Below, piece after piece: positions 17,552 to 27,004 of a DNA stretch of 64,000 nt. Source of the DNA: Streptomyces cinnamoneus (lineage in GTDB: Bacteria; Actinomycetota; Actinomycetes; Streptomycetales; Streptomycetaceae); the NCBI RefSeq assembly GCF_002939475.1, contig NZ_PKFQ01000001.1, forward strand, positions 2,480,001-2,544,000, read 5' to 3'. Below the pieces are notes generated by a model, which was not told where the DNA came from, did no database searches, and worked only from the letters and a program-made list of their open reading frames with translations. Both the position numbers and the translations under genes were made by a program. Each line of letters starts with the position of its first letter. Position 1 is the first letter of the stretch.

Positions 17552-18392
17552 GGGACGTGAGGGCCACCCCGCCGACCAGCAGGGCCGCCGCGCACCAGCG
17601 CAGCGGGCTCACGCCCTCCCCCAGCAGGAGGGCCGCCGAGGACATCCCGAAGGCGGGCACCAGGAGGGTGAAGGGGGCGACGGCGGAGGCGTCGTAGCAG
17701 CGCAGCAGGAACCCCCAGGCGCCGAAGCCCAGCACGGTCGAGACCCAGGCGACGAAGAGGACCGCGCCCACCCCGCTCCAGTCCGCCGAGCGCAGCGCCC
17801 CGGCGTCGGCCGCGGGCCCCTCGAAGACGAGGGACAGCAGGAGCAGCGGCAGCACCGGCACGGTGCTCACCCAGACGATGAAGCGCAGCGCGTCCGGGGG
17901 TGCCGCCTTGCGGGTCAGCACGTTGGACACGCCCCAGAACGCGGCGGCGGCCAGCACGAGGGTGAAGCCCAGGAGCGGTCCGGAGGACCCCTCGTCGACC
18001 GCGGCCACGCCGATGCCGGCCAGGGCGACGCCCATGCCCACCAGCCGGGCGCGGCCGGGGCGCTCCCCGAGGGCCGCCATGGCGAACAGGGCGGTGAAGA
18101 CCGCCTGGACCTGGAGCACCAGCGAGGAGAGCCCGGCGGGCATGCCCGCGCGCATCCCGATGAACAGCAGCCCGAACTTCCCCACGCCCAGTACCAGTCC
18201 CACGCCGATGATCCACCGCCACTTCACCTGGGGGCGGCCGACGAGGAACACCGCGGGAACGGCGGCGGCGAGGAAGCGCAGGGCGCAGAAGAGCAGCGGC
18301 GGGAACCGGTCGAGCCCCGCGTCGATGACGACGAAGTTGACGCCCCACAGGGCGGCCACGGACACGGCGAGGAGGATGTGGAGCGGACGCAT
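17436..18392 (-). CDS. EamA-family (DMT superfamily) exporter
   Basis: 318-residue inner-membrane protein with about ten hydrophobic segments arranged as two EamA repeats of roughly five helices each. The first repeat holds LWGVNFVVIDAGLDRFPPLLFCALRF at about residues 14-39. The second begins FWGVSNVLTRKAA near 155 and ends with WCAAALLVGGVAL near 268. YdeD/RhtA-like members export amino acids and metabolites; the substrate is unknown. ATG 18392 follows GTGAGGATC. The last about 40 residues are Pro/Arg-rich and are read antisense to the isomerase gene. It is divergent from a LysR gene, the usual layout in which the LysR protein controls the exporter. Confidence 0.82.
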   Translation of the reverse strand: MRPLHILLAVSVAALWGVNFVVIDAGLDRFPPLLFCALRFLAAAVPAVFLVGRPQVKWRWIIGVGLVLGVGKFGLLFIGMRAGMPAGLSSLVLQVQAVFTALFAMAALGERPGRARLVGMGVALAGIGVAAVDEGSSGPLLGFTLVLAAAAFWGVSNVLTRKAAPPDALRFIVWVSTVPVLPLLLLSLVFEGPAADAGALRSADWSGVGAVLFVAWVSTVLGFGAWGFLLRCYDASAVAPFTLLVPAFGMSSAALLLGEGVSPLRWCAAALLVGGVALTSLTSRAARPRAVPAGTPLPPRPAGRSPLPADASASRTPS

Positions 18393-18462
18393 GAACCGAT
18401 CCTCACGGCCCCGACTGTGTAGCACCAGCGCGCGTTTCTTCATGATGGGATTCAGCAGCACT

Positions 18463-18478
18463 CAACAATGGGGGGTTG
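18463..18478. promoter_or_regulatory. Inverted repeat CAAC-N8-GTTG in the EamA/LysR intergenic region
   Basis: CAAC (18463-18466) and GTTG (18475-18478) lie just upstream of the lysR start and within the divergent promoter region. LysR-family sites are typically short dyads of about this span. Candidate only. Confidence 0.3.
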
Positions 18479-18486
18479 TCGCCGTC

Positions 18487-19392
18487 ATGCTGGACCTGTC
18501 CCGCCTCCGCGCTCTGCACGCCGTCTCCGTACACGGCTCGGTCAGCGCGGCCGCCGTCGCCCTGGGGTACACGCCGTCGGCCGTCTCCCAGGCCATCACC
18601 AAGCTGGAGCGGGAGACCCGCACCACCCTGCTGGAGCGCCGCGGCCGGGGCGTCGCCCTGACCGACGCCGCGACCCGGCTGGCGGAGACGGCCGGCCAGT
18701 TGCTGACCCTGGTCGAGCGCGCGGAGACCGATCTGGAGGAGCAGCGGGGCCTGCCCACCGGCCGGCTGCTGGTCGGGGCGTTCGCGTCGGCGGCGCGCGG
18801 CCTGCTGCCCGGAGTGCTGGCCGCCCTCCGCCGGGAGCACCCGGCCCTCGACGCGCGCCTGAGCGAGGTGGACCCGCACCTGTCCGTGGACCTGGTGGCG
18901 CAGGGCGTGCTCGACCTGGCGGTCACCTTCGAGTGGGACACCATCCCGCTGCCCGCCCCCGGGGGGCTGCGGCGGGCGAGGATCGGCGACGACCTCTGTG
19001 ACGTCCTGGTGCCGGAGGGCCATCCGCTCGCCGGGCGCGAGCGGCTGGCCCACCACGACCTGGCGCACCAGCGGTGGGTCGGCCAGCCGCCCGGCACCGT
19101 CTGCCACGGCTGGCTCGTCGGCGCCCTGCGCGCGGCCGGCAGCGAGCCGGACCTCGCCTACCAGGCCGCCGAGAACCACACCCAGGTCGCGCTCGTCGCG
19201 GCGGGCCTGGGCATAGCCCTGCTGCCGCGGCTGGGCCGCGGCCCGCTCCCCGAGGGCGTACGGGCCGTCCCCCTCGACCCCGTCCCGGTGCGCCGCCTGT
19301 TCGCCTACTGGCGCACCGGCACCGCCCGCCGCCCCGCGGTCACCGAGACCGTCCGCCTGCTGCACGAACAGTGGCCGGACCGCACCTTTTGA
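18487..19392 (+). CDS. LysR-family transcriptional regulator
   Basis: 301-residue LysR regulator. The N-terminal winged HTH covers residues 1-60 (LSRLRALHAVSVHGSVSAAA, YTPSAVSQAITKLERE, LLERRGRGVALTDA). The periplasmic-binding-like effector domain starts near residue 90 (PTGRLLVGAFASAARGLLPG) and ends with AAGLGIALLPRLG near 240. Length is typical. It probably controls the divergent EamA exporter gene in response to the exported compound, and itself. Start ATG 18487 gives MLDLSRLRALHAV, the usual LysR N-terminus. Confidence 0.9.
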   Translation: MLDLSRLRALHAVSVHGSVSAAAVALGYTPSAVSQAITKLERETRTTLLERRGRGVALTDAATRLAETAGQLLTLVERAETDLEEQRGLPTGRLLVGAFASAARGLLPGVLAALRREHPALDARLSEVDPHLSVDLVAQGVLDLAVTFEWDTIPLPAPGGLRRARIGDDLCDVLVPEGHPLAGRERLAHHDLAHQRWVGQPPGTVCHGWLVGALRAAGSEPDLAYQAAENHTQVALVAAGLGIALLPRLGRGPLPEGVRAVPLDPVPVRRLFAYWRTGTARRPAVTETVRLLHEQWPDRTF

Positions 19393-19396
19393 CCAC

Positions 19397-19406
19397 CGGT
19401 CGACCG
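19397..19406. promoter_or_regulatory. 10-bp palindrome before the TetR gene
   Basis: CGGTCGACCG is a perfect palindrome 32 bp upstream of the TetR start and 5 bp after the LysR stop. It is a plausible auto-operator of the TetR protein. There is no independent support. Confidence 0.3.
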
Positions 19407-19437
19407 TATGATGAACGCGCTCCCGGAGAGGCGGCAC

Positions 19438-20076
19438 ATGGCGGTGGAGACCAAGGACCGGCTGATCGCCGCGGCCGGCGCGGTCCTGCGCGCGCAGGGC
19501 TACGCCAAGGCCAGCGCGCGGGCGATCGCCAAGGAGGCCGGGGTCAACTCGGCGCTGGTCTTCTACCACTTCGGCGGCGTCGACCAGCTGCTGTTCGCCG
19601 CCCTCGACCGCTCGTCCGCCGAACGCATGGCACGGCACACGGCCACCGTCGCCGAGGCCCGCACCGTGGAGGACCTCGCCGAGGCGGCCACCCGCATCTA
19701 CCGCGACGACCTCGAGGGCGGCCACATCACGCTGCTGTCCGAGCTGGTCGCCGCCGCCGTCGCCAGGCCGGAGCTGCGCGAGGGGATCCGGGTGCGGGTC
19801 GAGCCGTGGATGGCGTTCGTGGAGGAGACCCTGGAGCGGGTCGTCGGCGGGACTCCGCTCGCCCGGCTCACCCCGCCGCGCGACCTGGCGTGCGCCGCGG
19901 TCACCTTCTACCTGGGGGTCAACCTCTTCACCGTGCTGGACGCCGACCGCTCCCGGACGGAGTCGGTCCTCGCGATGGTGCGGCGGCTGGCCCCCCGCGC
20001 GCGGCTGCTCACCCTGCGCCGGCCCCTGCGGCCGGGCGGGGTGCGGGGCGTCGGCCGGGCGCGCCGCACCCCCTAG
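19438..20076 (+). CDS. TetR-family transcriptional regulator
   Basis: 212-residue TetR regulator. The N-terminal HTH covers residues 5-50 (ETKDRLIAAAGAVLRAQGYA, SARAIAKEAGVNSALVFYHFGG). The C-terminal ligand domain is helical. The last about 20 residues are Arg/Pro-rich. ATG 19438 is preferred over the ATG pair near 19408 because GGAGAGG lies 6 bp upstream. It follows the LysR gene by 45 bp in the same direction. The target is unknown. The stop is TAG within CTAG. Confidence 0.87.
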   Translation: MAVETKDRLIAAAGAVLRAQGYAKASARAIAKEAGVNSALVFYHFGGVDQLLFAALDRSSAERMARHTATVAEARTVEDLAEAATRIYRDDLEGGHITLLSELVAAAVARPELREGIRVRVEPWMAFVEETLERVVGGTPLARLTPPRDLACAAVTFYLGVNLFTVLDADRSRTESVLAMVRRLAPRARLLTLRRPLRPGGVRGVGRARRTP

Positions 20077-20345
20077 CGCGGAACCGCCGCGGCGCGCGGC
20101 CCGTCCAAGGGGCGTGCTGCCGGTGGGTCTCCGCAGAGCGGTGTCGGCGCCGCCGACCTCCCTCTCCGCCGCCTGCGGCCGGCCGCGCACCGCCGCCGGT
20201 GCACCCCCTCCTTACGCACCGGTGGCGGCCGACGGCGGCGGGCCGGGGGCGCGGGCTCACCCTCCGCAAGGCCCCCCGCACGCCTGGCGTGCGCCGGTGG
20301 GCATCGGGTAACTGTGGACGCTCGTACGGGGGTTTGGGGGAGAAC

Positions 20346-20978
20346 ATGCGGCATCGCGCGCTGCCCGAGGCGCTGTTCGCGTTCGCCGTGTTGTGCGGCG
20401 CGTGCGCGCTCGCCGGCTGTCAGGCCGCCGCGCCCCCGGCCCCGGCGGCCGTCGCGCGGGGCGAGGAGGTCACCGCCCCGGCCGGCCCGGGCCGGGGCGC
20501 CGGCGCGACGTTCCTGGACCGGGGCACGTGCGCCGGGCGGGGCCGGGCGTCCTTCACCGAGGTCGACTGCCTCAGCGGGCGGGCCACGGCGAGCGTCCTG
20601 GCCCGCTACTTCGGCCCTCGGTCCGGCGGCCCGCGCTGCCCCGACACCACGGACTTCGTCCTGCACGTCACCGCCGTGGACACCGGCACCTCCGAGACGG
20701 AGAGCGTCCCCGAGGGCTACGCCTGCATGCGCAACCTCCGGCCGCCGCACCCGGGCGACCCGGGCCGGGGCGGCGGCCCGCTCACCGTCGCGGGCGACTG
20801 CGTGTACAGCGAGCGGCACGGCGTGGTGAAGGAGACGGCCTGCGACGGCTCACAGCCGCACGCCCCGGAGTTCGAGGTGGCCGAGCTGGCCCGTACGCGG
20901 GACGACTGCCCGCCGTCGACCGACCTGTACGTCCAGGTGGGCGGCGCGGCCCCAGTGGGCTGCGCACGGCGCCTGTAG
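20346..20978 (+). CDS. Predicted lipoprotein, unknown function
   Basis: 210 residues. A short positively charged N-terminus and hydrophobic segment end in the lipobox LAGC with Cys25, so it is probably anchored to the outer face of the membrane. The mature part carries six further cysteines in pairs (GTCAGRG, VDCLSG, RCPDT, YACMRN, GDCVYS, TACDGS, DDCPPS, VGCARR), suggesting disulfides. It looks like two related repeats of a small cysteine-containing domain common in Streptomyces lipoproteins (VDCxSxxATxxV pattern). ATG 20346 follows GGGGGAG. The upstream 269-bp gap holds no gene, only a 7-bp hairpin at 20277-20293. Confidence 0.78.
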   Translation: MRHRALPEALFAFAVLCGACALAGCQAAAPPAPAAVARGEEVTAPAGPGRGAGATFLDRGTCAGRGRASFTEVDCLSGRATASVLARYFGPRSGGPRCPDTTDFVLHVTAVDTGTSETESVPEGYACMRNLRPPHPGDPGRGGGPLTVAGDCVYSERHGVVKETACDGSQPHAPEFEVAELARTRDDCPPSTDLYVQVGGAAPVGCARRL

Positions 20979-20990
20979 GGGCCCGGACGG

Positions 20991-21026
20991 CCGCGTGCCC
21001 CGCACCGGGCGGTGCGGGGCACGCGG
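20991..21026. terminator. Shared bidirectional terminator
   Basis: A perfect 16-bp stem (20991-21006 with 21011-21026) around loop GGGC sits between the convergent lipoprotein and S37 peptidase genes. It serves both directions. Confidence 0.85.
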
Positions 21027-21041
21027 AACGGGCGGGCGCGC

Positions 21042-22475
21042 TTACGGGCGCAGCGTGGCCTGCCGCTCGACCGTCTGGCGGTCGATCTTCTTGTCGAAGG
21101 GCGCCAGCGGCTTCGCCTGGCGCTCGTCCTGCTGCACGGCCTTGGGCGCGACGCCCGCCCAGCGCAGGACCTCGGCCGTGGCCACGGCCCGCTCGTCGGC
21201 GACGAGCTGGGAGATGTTCGAGCCGTGGTTGCCGCCGGGCGCGTAGAACCGGTAGGTGTGCCGCGCGGAGGCGTTCTTGCCGAGGTGGAACGGCTCGGCG
21301 CTCCACGGGTCGTTCTGGCCGTAGACGAACAGCATGTTCTTGCTGTTGTCGCGGACCCAGCGGTCGACGTCCGCCATCGAGCCGGACCGGAACGTCATCG
21401 GGATGTCACGCGGCACGTAGGTGCGCGGCTGGTAGCTGTCGGGATAGCGCAACAGGCCCTTGAGGTGGGCGAACTTGGGGCTCGGCGAGCCCAGCTCGGT
21501 GCCCGCCTGGTAGTAGTACGGCGTGAACTGCTCCAGGCCCTGGTCGGTGTAGGCGTCGAAGCCCGAGATGTTGTCGACGAACTTGTACAGGTCGTCGGTG
21601 GAGGCCTTCGTGGCGGGCACGGAGGCGCAGTCGCTCTGGAGGTGGTACTGCCAGAACGCCCACACGAGGTCGAGGACGACGTTCTCGTAGGCCTTGTCGG
21701 CGCTGCCGACGACCTTGAAGGTCTTGCCGTTCTCGCCGGCCCACTTCTGGTAGCGCGCGACGATCTCGTCGCGGCGCACGAGCGCCTCGCGCTGCACCGA
21801 GTTCAGCTGGGTGCGGCAGGCCTGGTCGCCGACGCCCGCGAAGAACCGGTCGTAGGCCGAGTCCTCGTTGTTGACGACGTCGTTGGGCGCGACGTAGGCG
21901 ACGGTGCCGTTCATGTCGTTCGGGTAGTAACGGCGGTAATAGGTGGCCGTCATGCCGCCCTTGCTGCCGCCGGTGGCCAGCCAGTTCTTGCCGTAGACGG
22001 GCTTGAGGGCCTGGTAGAGGCGGTGCTGGTCGCTGGCCGCCTGCCAGATGTCCAGCTTGGACCAGTCGGCCGGCTGCGGGCGGGACGGGGTGAAGAAGCG
22101 GTACTCCAGCGACAGCTGGTTGCCGTCGACGATCCGGGTCGGCTCGCTGCGGCTGGGCTTGGTGTTGACGTTGTAACCGGAGGTGTAGAAGACGGTCGGC
22201 CGGTCCACCGACTTGTGCAGCAGCGTGAACCGCTGCTCGAACGTCCCCTTCTCCGGGTGCCGGTGGTCGACGGGCTGCTTGTAGGTCAGCACCAGATAGC
22301 GGTGCTCGTCGTCCGGCTTCTCCTCGCTGACGAGGCTCATCCCGGGAATCTTCAGGATGCGTGCCTTGATGTCCGGCTCGGTGGCGTTGGTCGCCGCCCC
22401 TGCCGTCGCGCCGCCGGCGCCGACTGCCCCTATGGACATCGTCAGCGCCAGCAGCATTCTGAGAGCCTTGCGCAT
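21042..22475 (-). CDS. Secreted S37-family tripeptidyl aminopeptidase
   Basis: 477-residue extracellular serine peptidase of family S37 (Streptomyces prolyl tri/tetrapeptidyl aminopeptidase type). The Sec signal peptide covers about residues 1-28 (MRKALRMLLALTMSIGAVGAGG, cleavage near TAGAA). The alpha/beta-hydrolase nucleophile elbow is TGGSKGGMTATYYRRYYP near residue 172. The acid residue is likely in FVYGQNDPWSAEPF near 388, and the His is in APGGNHGSNISQL near 413. It releases N-terminal tri- or tetrapeptides from extracellular protein. ATG 22475 follows GGGAGGGCGC. It has its own terminator. Confidence 0.88.
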   Translation of the reverse strand: MRKALRMLLALTMSIGAVGAGGATAGAATNATEPDIKARILKIPGMSLVSEEKPDDEHRYLVLTYKQPVDHRHPEKGTFEQRFTLLHKSVDRPTVFYTSGYNVNTKPSRSEPTRIVDGNQLSLEYRFFTPSRPQPADWSKLDIWQAASDQHRLYQALKPVYGKNWLATGGSKGGMTATYYRRYYPNDMNGTVAYVAPNDVVNNEDSAYDRFFAGVGDQACRTQLNSVQREALVRRDEIVARYQKWAGENGKTFKVVGSADKAYENVVLDLVWAFWQYHLQSDCASVPATKASTDDLYKFVDNISGFDAYTDQGLEQFTPYYYQAGTELGSPSPKFAHLKGLLRYPDSYQPRTYVPRDIPMTFRSGSMADVDRWVRDNSKNMLFVYGQNDPWSAEPFHLGKNASARHTYRFYAPGGNHGSNISQLVADERAVATAEVLRWAGVAPKAVQQDERQAKPLAPFDKKIDRQTVERQATLRP

Positions 22476-22541
22476 GCGCCCTCCCCTGGGTTCGCAAAGG
22501 TCGCCGCGAACCTACCCGGGGCAACATCCGCAACGCCAGAG

Positions 22542-23126
22542 TCAGACGGTCGTGACCTTGGCGTACCGTGCGACGATGGCGCCGTTCTTGAAGGTGTGCG
22601 AGTCCTTCAACTCGTACCGCTCGGGGGCGAACTCACCGGAGAACAACCGGATGCCGTCCCCGGCGACGAACGGGTAGATCTTCACCACCAGCTCGTCGAT
22701 CTCCTCACGCAGTTGGCCGGCGAGGTTCCCGCCGCCGCACAGGTAGATGCCCTTGCCCTCCTGCGCCTTGAGCTCGCGGACGAGCTCCAGCGGGTCGCCG
22801 GAGAAGACGGTGACGGCCGGGTCGGGGCTCTCGGCGAGGGACTCCGACACCACGTACTGCTTCATGTGCGGGTACGGGCTGGTGAAGCCCGCCTTCAGTC
22901 CCGGCTCGTACGTGCCGCGCCCCATGATCACCGTGTCGAAGTCGCGGTTCTCGTCCCCGAGCCCGAGGTGCGGGCGCACATGGCCCGGCAGGGCGTCGGG
23001 GTGGCTGGCGACGAGCGCGGCGGTGAAGTCCTCGTCGAGGACCGGGTACATGAAGTCGTACTCACCGCCGGGGCCGGCGATGCACCCGTCGAGGGTCGTG
23101 GAGATGAAGTACGTGAGCTTGCGCAT
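22542..23126 (-). CDS. Dihydrofolate-reductase-like protein (RibD C-terminal domain)
   Basis: 194-residue protein with the RibD_C / YyaP-type reductase fold. It starts RKLTYFISTTLDGCIAGPGGE, has DTVIMGRGTYEPGL near residue 64 and the nucleotide-binding turn YLCGGGNLAGQLRE near 128, then DELVVKIYPFVAGDG. Members are NADPH-dependent reductases of unknown substrate that are not the housekeeping FolA or RibD. It is a single gene between the S37 peptidase and the ABC exporter. The function beyond a reductase fold is not known. Confidence 0.82.
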   Translation of the reverse strand: MRKLTYFISTTLDGCIAGPGGEYDFMYPVLDEDFTAALVASHPDALPGHVRPHLGLGDENRDFDTVIMGRGTYEPGLKAGFTSPYPHMKQYVVSESLAESPDPAVTVFSGDPLELVRELKAQEGKGIYLCGGGNLAGQLREEIDELVVKIYPFVAGDGIRLFSGEFAPERYELKDSHTFKNGAIVARYAKVTTV

Positions 23127-23161
23127 GGGTCCCCGTTCCGCTGGCCAAGATCATTCCTTGG

Positions 23162-26100
23162 TCAACCTACGGCACCCACCCGCCGGGCCGGAACGCCCTC
23201 GCCCGTGAAAGTACGCCACAGCTCCGCGTACCGCCCGTCCTGCGCGAGCAGTTCGTCGTGCGTCCCGTCCTCCACCACGCGGCCGCGGTCGAGGACCACC
23301 ACCCGGTCGGCGCGGGCCGCCGTGGTCAGCCGGTGCGCGACCACCAGGGTCGTGCGGCGCCCGGCCAGGCTGTCCGTGGCCCGGTTGACCATCGCCTCGG
23401 TCGCCAGGTCCAGGGCGGCCGTGGCCTCGTCCAGCAGCAGGACGTCCGGGTCGACGAGCTCGGCCCGGGCCAGGGCGATCAACTGGCGCTGGCCGGCGGA
23501 GAGGTTGCGGCCGCGCTCGGCCACCGGATGCAGATAGCCGCCGTCCAGCGCGGCGACCATCTCGTGGGCCCCGACCGCCCGCGCCGCGGCCTCCACCTCG
23601 GCGTCGCTCGCGTCCGGGCGGCCGTAGGCGATCGAGTCGCGCACGGTGCCGGGGAAGAGGTACGGCTCCTGCGGCACGACGCCCAGGCGGTGGCGGTAGG
23701 CGACCGGATCGAGCTCGCGCAGGTCGTGGCCGTCCACCAGGACCGCCCCCGCGGTGGGGTCGTAGAACCGCGCCACCAGCTTGACCAGCGTCGACTTGCC
23801 CGCACCCGTCTCGCCGACGAACGCCACCGTCTGCCCGGCGGGGATCGTCAGCCGGATCCCGGACAGGGCGTCCTCGCCGGCCTCGTACTGGAAGCGCACG
23901 TCGTCGAAGACGACTTCGCCGCTCAGCTTCCGCACCGTGCGGGGCGAGGCGGCCACCGGCGTCGTCGTCGGCTCGCGCAGCAGGTCCTGCACCCGGCCGA
24001 GCGAGACCGTGGCCTGCTGGTAGCCGTCGAAGACCTGCGAGAGCTGCTGGACAGGCGCGAAGAACAGGTCGATGTAGAGCAGGTAGGCCACCAGCGCGCC
24101 CGCCGTCAGCGTGCCGTCGCTCACCCGGCCCGCGCCCACGGTCAGCACGGCGGCCGCGGCCACGGACGACAGCAGCTGCACGAACGGGAAGTACACCGAT
24201 ATCAGCCACTGGCCGCGCACCCGCGCGCGCCGGTAGCGGTCGCTGCGCTCGGCGAACCGGCGCGCCCCGGTCGCCTCGCGGCGGAAGGCCTGCACGACGC
24301 GCAGCCCGGCGACGGTCTCCTGGAGGTCCGCGTTGACCACGCCCACGCGTTCGCGGGCGAGCTCGTACGCCTTGACGCTCTGCCGCCGGAAGAAGAACGT
24401 GCCGGCGACGAGCGGGGGCAGCGTGGCGAGGACGACCAGGGCCAGCTCGACGTCGATCACCAGGAGGGCGACGAGGATGCCGAAGAAGGTGAAGACGGAG
24501 ACGACCGCGGTGACGAGTCCGGTCTGCAGGAACGTCGACATGGCGTCGACGTCCGTGGTCATCCGGGTCATGATCTTCCCGGTGAGCTCGCGCTCGTAGT
24601 AGTCGAGGCCGAGCCGCTGGAGCTGGGCGAAGATCTTCAGGCGGAGCGCGTACAGGACGCGCTCGCCCGTGCGCCCGGTCAGCCGCGTCTCACCGACCTG
24701 GGCCGCCCACTGCGCGACCACGACGAGCAGCGCGAGCGCCGAGGCGGTCCACACGGCGCCCAGGGCCAGGCGCTCGACGCCCTGGTCGATGCCGTGCCGG
24801 ATGAGGACGGGCAGCAGCAGCCCCGCGAGGGCGTCCACCGCGACGAGCAGCAGGCTCAGGGCGAGCGGCGCCCCGAAGCCGCGCAGCAGCCGCCGCAGCC
24901 CGTACGACTCCTCGGGCAGCGCGGCCCGTTCCTCGTCGATGTCCGGGGAGTCGGTGGCGGGCGGCAGCGCCTCGACCTTGGCGAGCAGCTCGGGGGTGGC
25001 GGGCATGCCGGCGAGCGCGCCGTGCGCCCCCGGCGTGTCCCCACGCACCCACAGGTGCGGGGTCACCCCGTCGACCGGGTGGCGCCGGGCGTCACCGGCC
25101 GGCGCGGGGGTGCCGGCCACGGCCCCGGCCGGGTCCTTGGCGAGCCCGGCCAGCTCCTCCGGGTCGGTCAGCAGCTGGCGGTACAGCGCGCAGCGCTCCT
25201 CCAGCTCCGCGGCCGTGCCCACGTCGACGAGCCGGCCGCCGTCGAGCACCGCGATGCGGTCGGCCAGGGCCAGCGTCGAGGCCCGGTGGGCGATCAGCAG
25301 GGTCGTGCGGCCGGCCATGACGCCGCGCAGCGCCTCGTGGATCTCGTGCTCCACGCGCGCGTCCACGGCCGACGTGGCGTCGTCGAGGAGCAGCAGCCGG
25401 GGGTCGGTGAGGATCGCGCGGGCGAGCGCGACGCGCTGCCGCTGGCCGCCGGAGAGGGTCAGGCCCTGTTCGCCGACCTTGGTGTCGTAGCCGTCGGGCA
25501 GTGCGGAGATGAAGCCGTCGGCCTGTGCGGCGCGGGCGGCCGCGCGGACGCGCTCGTCGCTCGCGCCCGGCACGCCGTAGGCGATGTTGTCGCGGATGCT
25601 GTCGGAGAACAGGAAGCTGTCCTCCGGCACCAGCCCGATGGCCGCGCGCAGCGAGGAGAGGGTGAGGTCGCGCACGTCCTGGCCACCGACCCGGACCGTG
25701 CCCGAGGTGGCGTCGTAGAAGCGCGGCAGCAGCAGCGCGAGCGTGGACTTGCCGCTGCCGGAGGCGCCGACGACGGCCACGGTCTCGCCGGGCTCCAGGC
25801 GCAGCGAGACGCCGTCCAGGACGGGCCGTCCGGGGTCGTAGCCGAAGGTGACGTCGTCGAACTCGACGGTCGCGGGGGCGTCCGCGGGCAGGTCGTGGGC
25901 GCCGGGACGCTCCGTCACCACCGGTTCGGTGTCGACGAGTTCGAGGACGCGCTCGACGCCGGCACGGGCCTGCTGGCCGACGGTGAGGACCATGGTCAGC
26001 ATGCGGACGGGGCCGACGAGCTGCGCCAGGTACGTGGAGAAGGCGACGAACGTGCCGAGGGTGACCTGTCCGCGCGTCGCCATCCAGCCGCCGAGCGCGA

Positions 26101-26890
26101 GCATGGCGACCTGGCCGAGGGCGGGGACGGCCTGGAGGGCCGGGGTGTAGCGGGAGTTGAGGCGGACGGTCCGCAGCCGCCCGGCGAAGAGCCTGCGGCT
26201 GACCTCGCGGAGCTTGCCGGCCTCCTGGGCCTCCTGCCCGAACCCCTTGACGACGCGTACGCCCGTGACGGCGCCGTCCACGACGCCGGCGACGGCGGCG
26301 GCCTGCCCCTGGGCGTACCAGGTGGCGGGGAAGAGCTTGACGCGGCTGCGCTTGGCGAGGAACCAGACGGCGGGGGCGACGGCGAGGGCGACGACCGTGA
26401 GCAGCGGGGAGAGGACCGCCATCACGACGAGGGAGATGACGAAGAGGAGGATGTTGCCGATCATCATCGGCAGCATGAAGAGCAGGCTCTGGATGAGCTG
26501 GAGGTCGCTGGTGGCGCGGCCGACGACCTGGCCGGTGGACAGCTCGTCCTGCCGCCTGCCGTCCAGGCGGGCTATCGCGTCGTACATCTCGGTGCGCAGG
26601 TCGTGCTGGACATCGAGCGCGAGCCGGCCGCCGTAGTAGCGGCGCACGTAGGTGAGGCCGTAGACGACGACCGCGGCGACGACCAGGAGGGTGGCCCAGG
26701 GGGCGAGGGGGCGCTGGTGGCTGCCTATGACGTCGTCGATGATCAGCTTGGGTATGAGCGGGACGAGCGCCATGACGGCCATGCCGGCGAGGGAGGAGCC
26801 CAGCGCGAGCAGCACCGTGGCGCGGTACCGCCAGCAGTAGCCCGTGAGCCTTCGGGCCCAGCCCTGACCGGTTGTGTCCGTCGCGGCCAC
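23162..26890 (-). CDS. Single-chain ABC exporter (TMD-NBD-TMD-NBD)
   Basis: 1242-residue fusion of two ABC exporter half-transporters. The first half has six helices (from about residue 20), Walker A GASGSGKST and signature LSGGQRQRVALARA, but its Walker B reads LLLLDDATSAVD, with Asp where the catalytic Glu is expected. The second half has Walker A GETGAGKST, signature LSAGQRQLIALARA and Walker B LLLLDEATAALD. This asymmetry is that of heterodimeric exporters with one degenerate ATP site. A linker of about 110 residues rich in Ala/Pro joins the halves. Substrate unknown (drug or lipid export is common for this class). Start GTG 26890 follows GGGAGGT; upstream in-frame sequence would lack a ribosome site. 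Confidence 0.9.
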   Translation of the reverse strand: MAATDTTGQGWARRLTGYCWRYRATVLLALGSSLAGMAVMALVPLIPKLIIDDVIGSHQRPLAPWATLLVVAAVVVYGLTYVRRYYGGRLALDVQHDLRTEMYDAIARLDGRRQDELSTGQVVGRATSDLQLIQSLLFMLPMMIGNILLFVISLVVMAVLSPLLTVVALAVAPAVWFLAKRSRVKLFPATWYAQGQAAAVAGVVDGAVTGVRVVKGFGQEAQEAGKLREVSRRLFAGRLRTVRLNSRYTPALQAVPALGQVAMLALGGWMATRGQVTLGTFVAFSTYLAQLVGPVRMLTMVLTVGQQARAGVERVLELVDTEPVVTERPGAHDLPADAPATVEFDDVTFGYDPGRPVLDGVSLRLEPGETVAVVGASGSGKSTLALLLPRFYDATSGTVRVGGQDVRDLTLSSLRAAIGLVPEDSFLFSDSIRDNIAYGVPGASDERVRAAARAAQADGFISALPDGYDTKVGEQGLTLSGGQRQRVALARAILTDPRLLLLDDATSAVDARVEHEIHEALRGVMAGRTTLLIAHRASTLALADRIAVLDGGRLVDVGTAAELEERCALYRQLLTDPEELAGLAKDPAGAVAGTPAPAGDARRHPVDGVTPHLWVRGDTPGAHGALAGMPATPELLAKVEALPPATDSPDIDEERAALPEESYGLRRLLRGFGAPLALSLLLVAVDALAGLLLPVLIRHGIDQGVERLALGAVWTASALALLVVVAQWAAQVGETRLTGRTGERVLYALRLKIFAQLQRLGLDYYERELTGKIMTRMTTDVDAMSTFLQTGLVTAVVSVFTFFGILVALLVIDVELALVVLATLPPLVAGTFFFRRQSVKAYELARERVGVVNADLQETVAGLRVVQAFRREATGARRFAERSDRYRRARVRGQWLISVYFPFVQLLSSVAAAAVLTVGAGRVSDGTLTAGALVAYLLYIDLFFAPVQQLSQVFDGYQQATVSLGRVQDLLREPTTTPVAASPRTVRKLSGEVVFDDVRFQYEAGEDALSGIRLTIPAGQTVAFVGETGAGKSTLVKLVARFYDPTAGAVLVDGHDLRELDPVAYRHRLGVVPQEPYLFPGTVRDSIAYGRPDASDAEVEAAARAVGAHEMVAALDGGYLHPVAERGRNLSAGQRQLIALARAELVDPDVLLLDEATAALDLATEAMVNRATDSLAGRRTTLVVAHRLTTAARADRVVVLDRGRVVEDGTHDELLAQDGRYAELWRTFTGEGVPARRVGAVG

Positions 26891-27004
26891 CCGAGACCTC
26901 CCGCTGTCTCCGCCCTCGTACTGCTGACGGAAGGCCCCAACGCCGTGTGCAGCGGATTTCATCCCGCCGCGACGAAAGTCGCGTCCGGCGCGCGCGTGCG
27001 CGTC

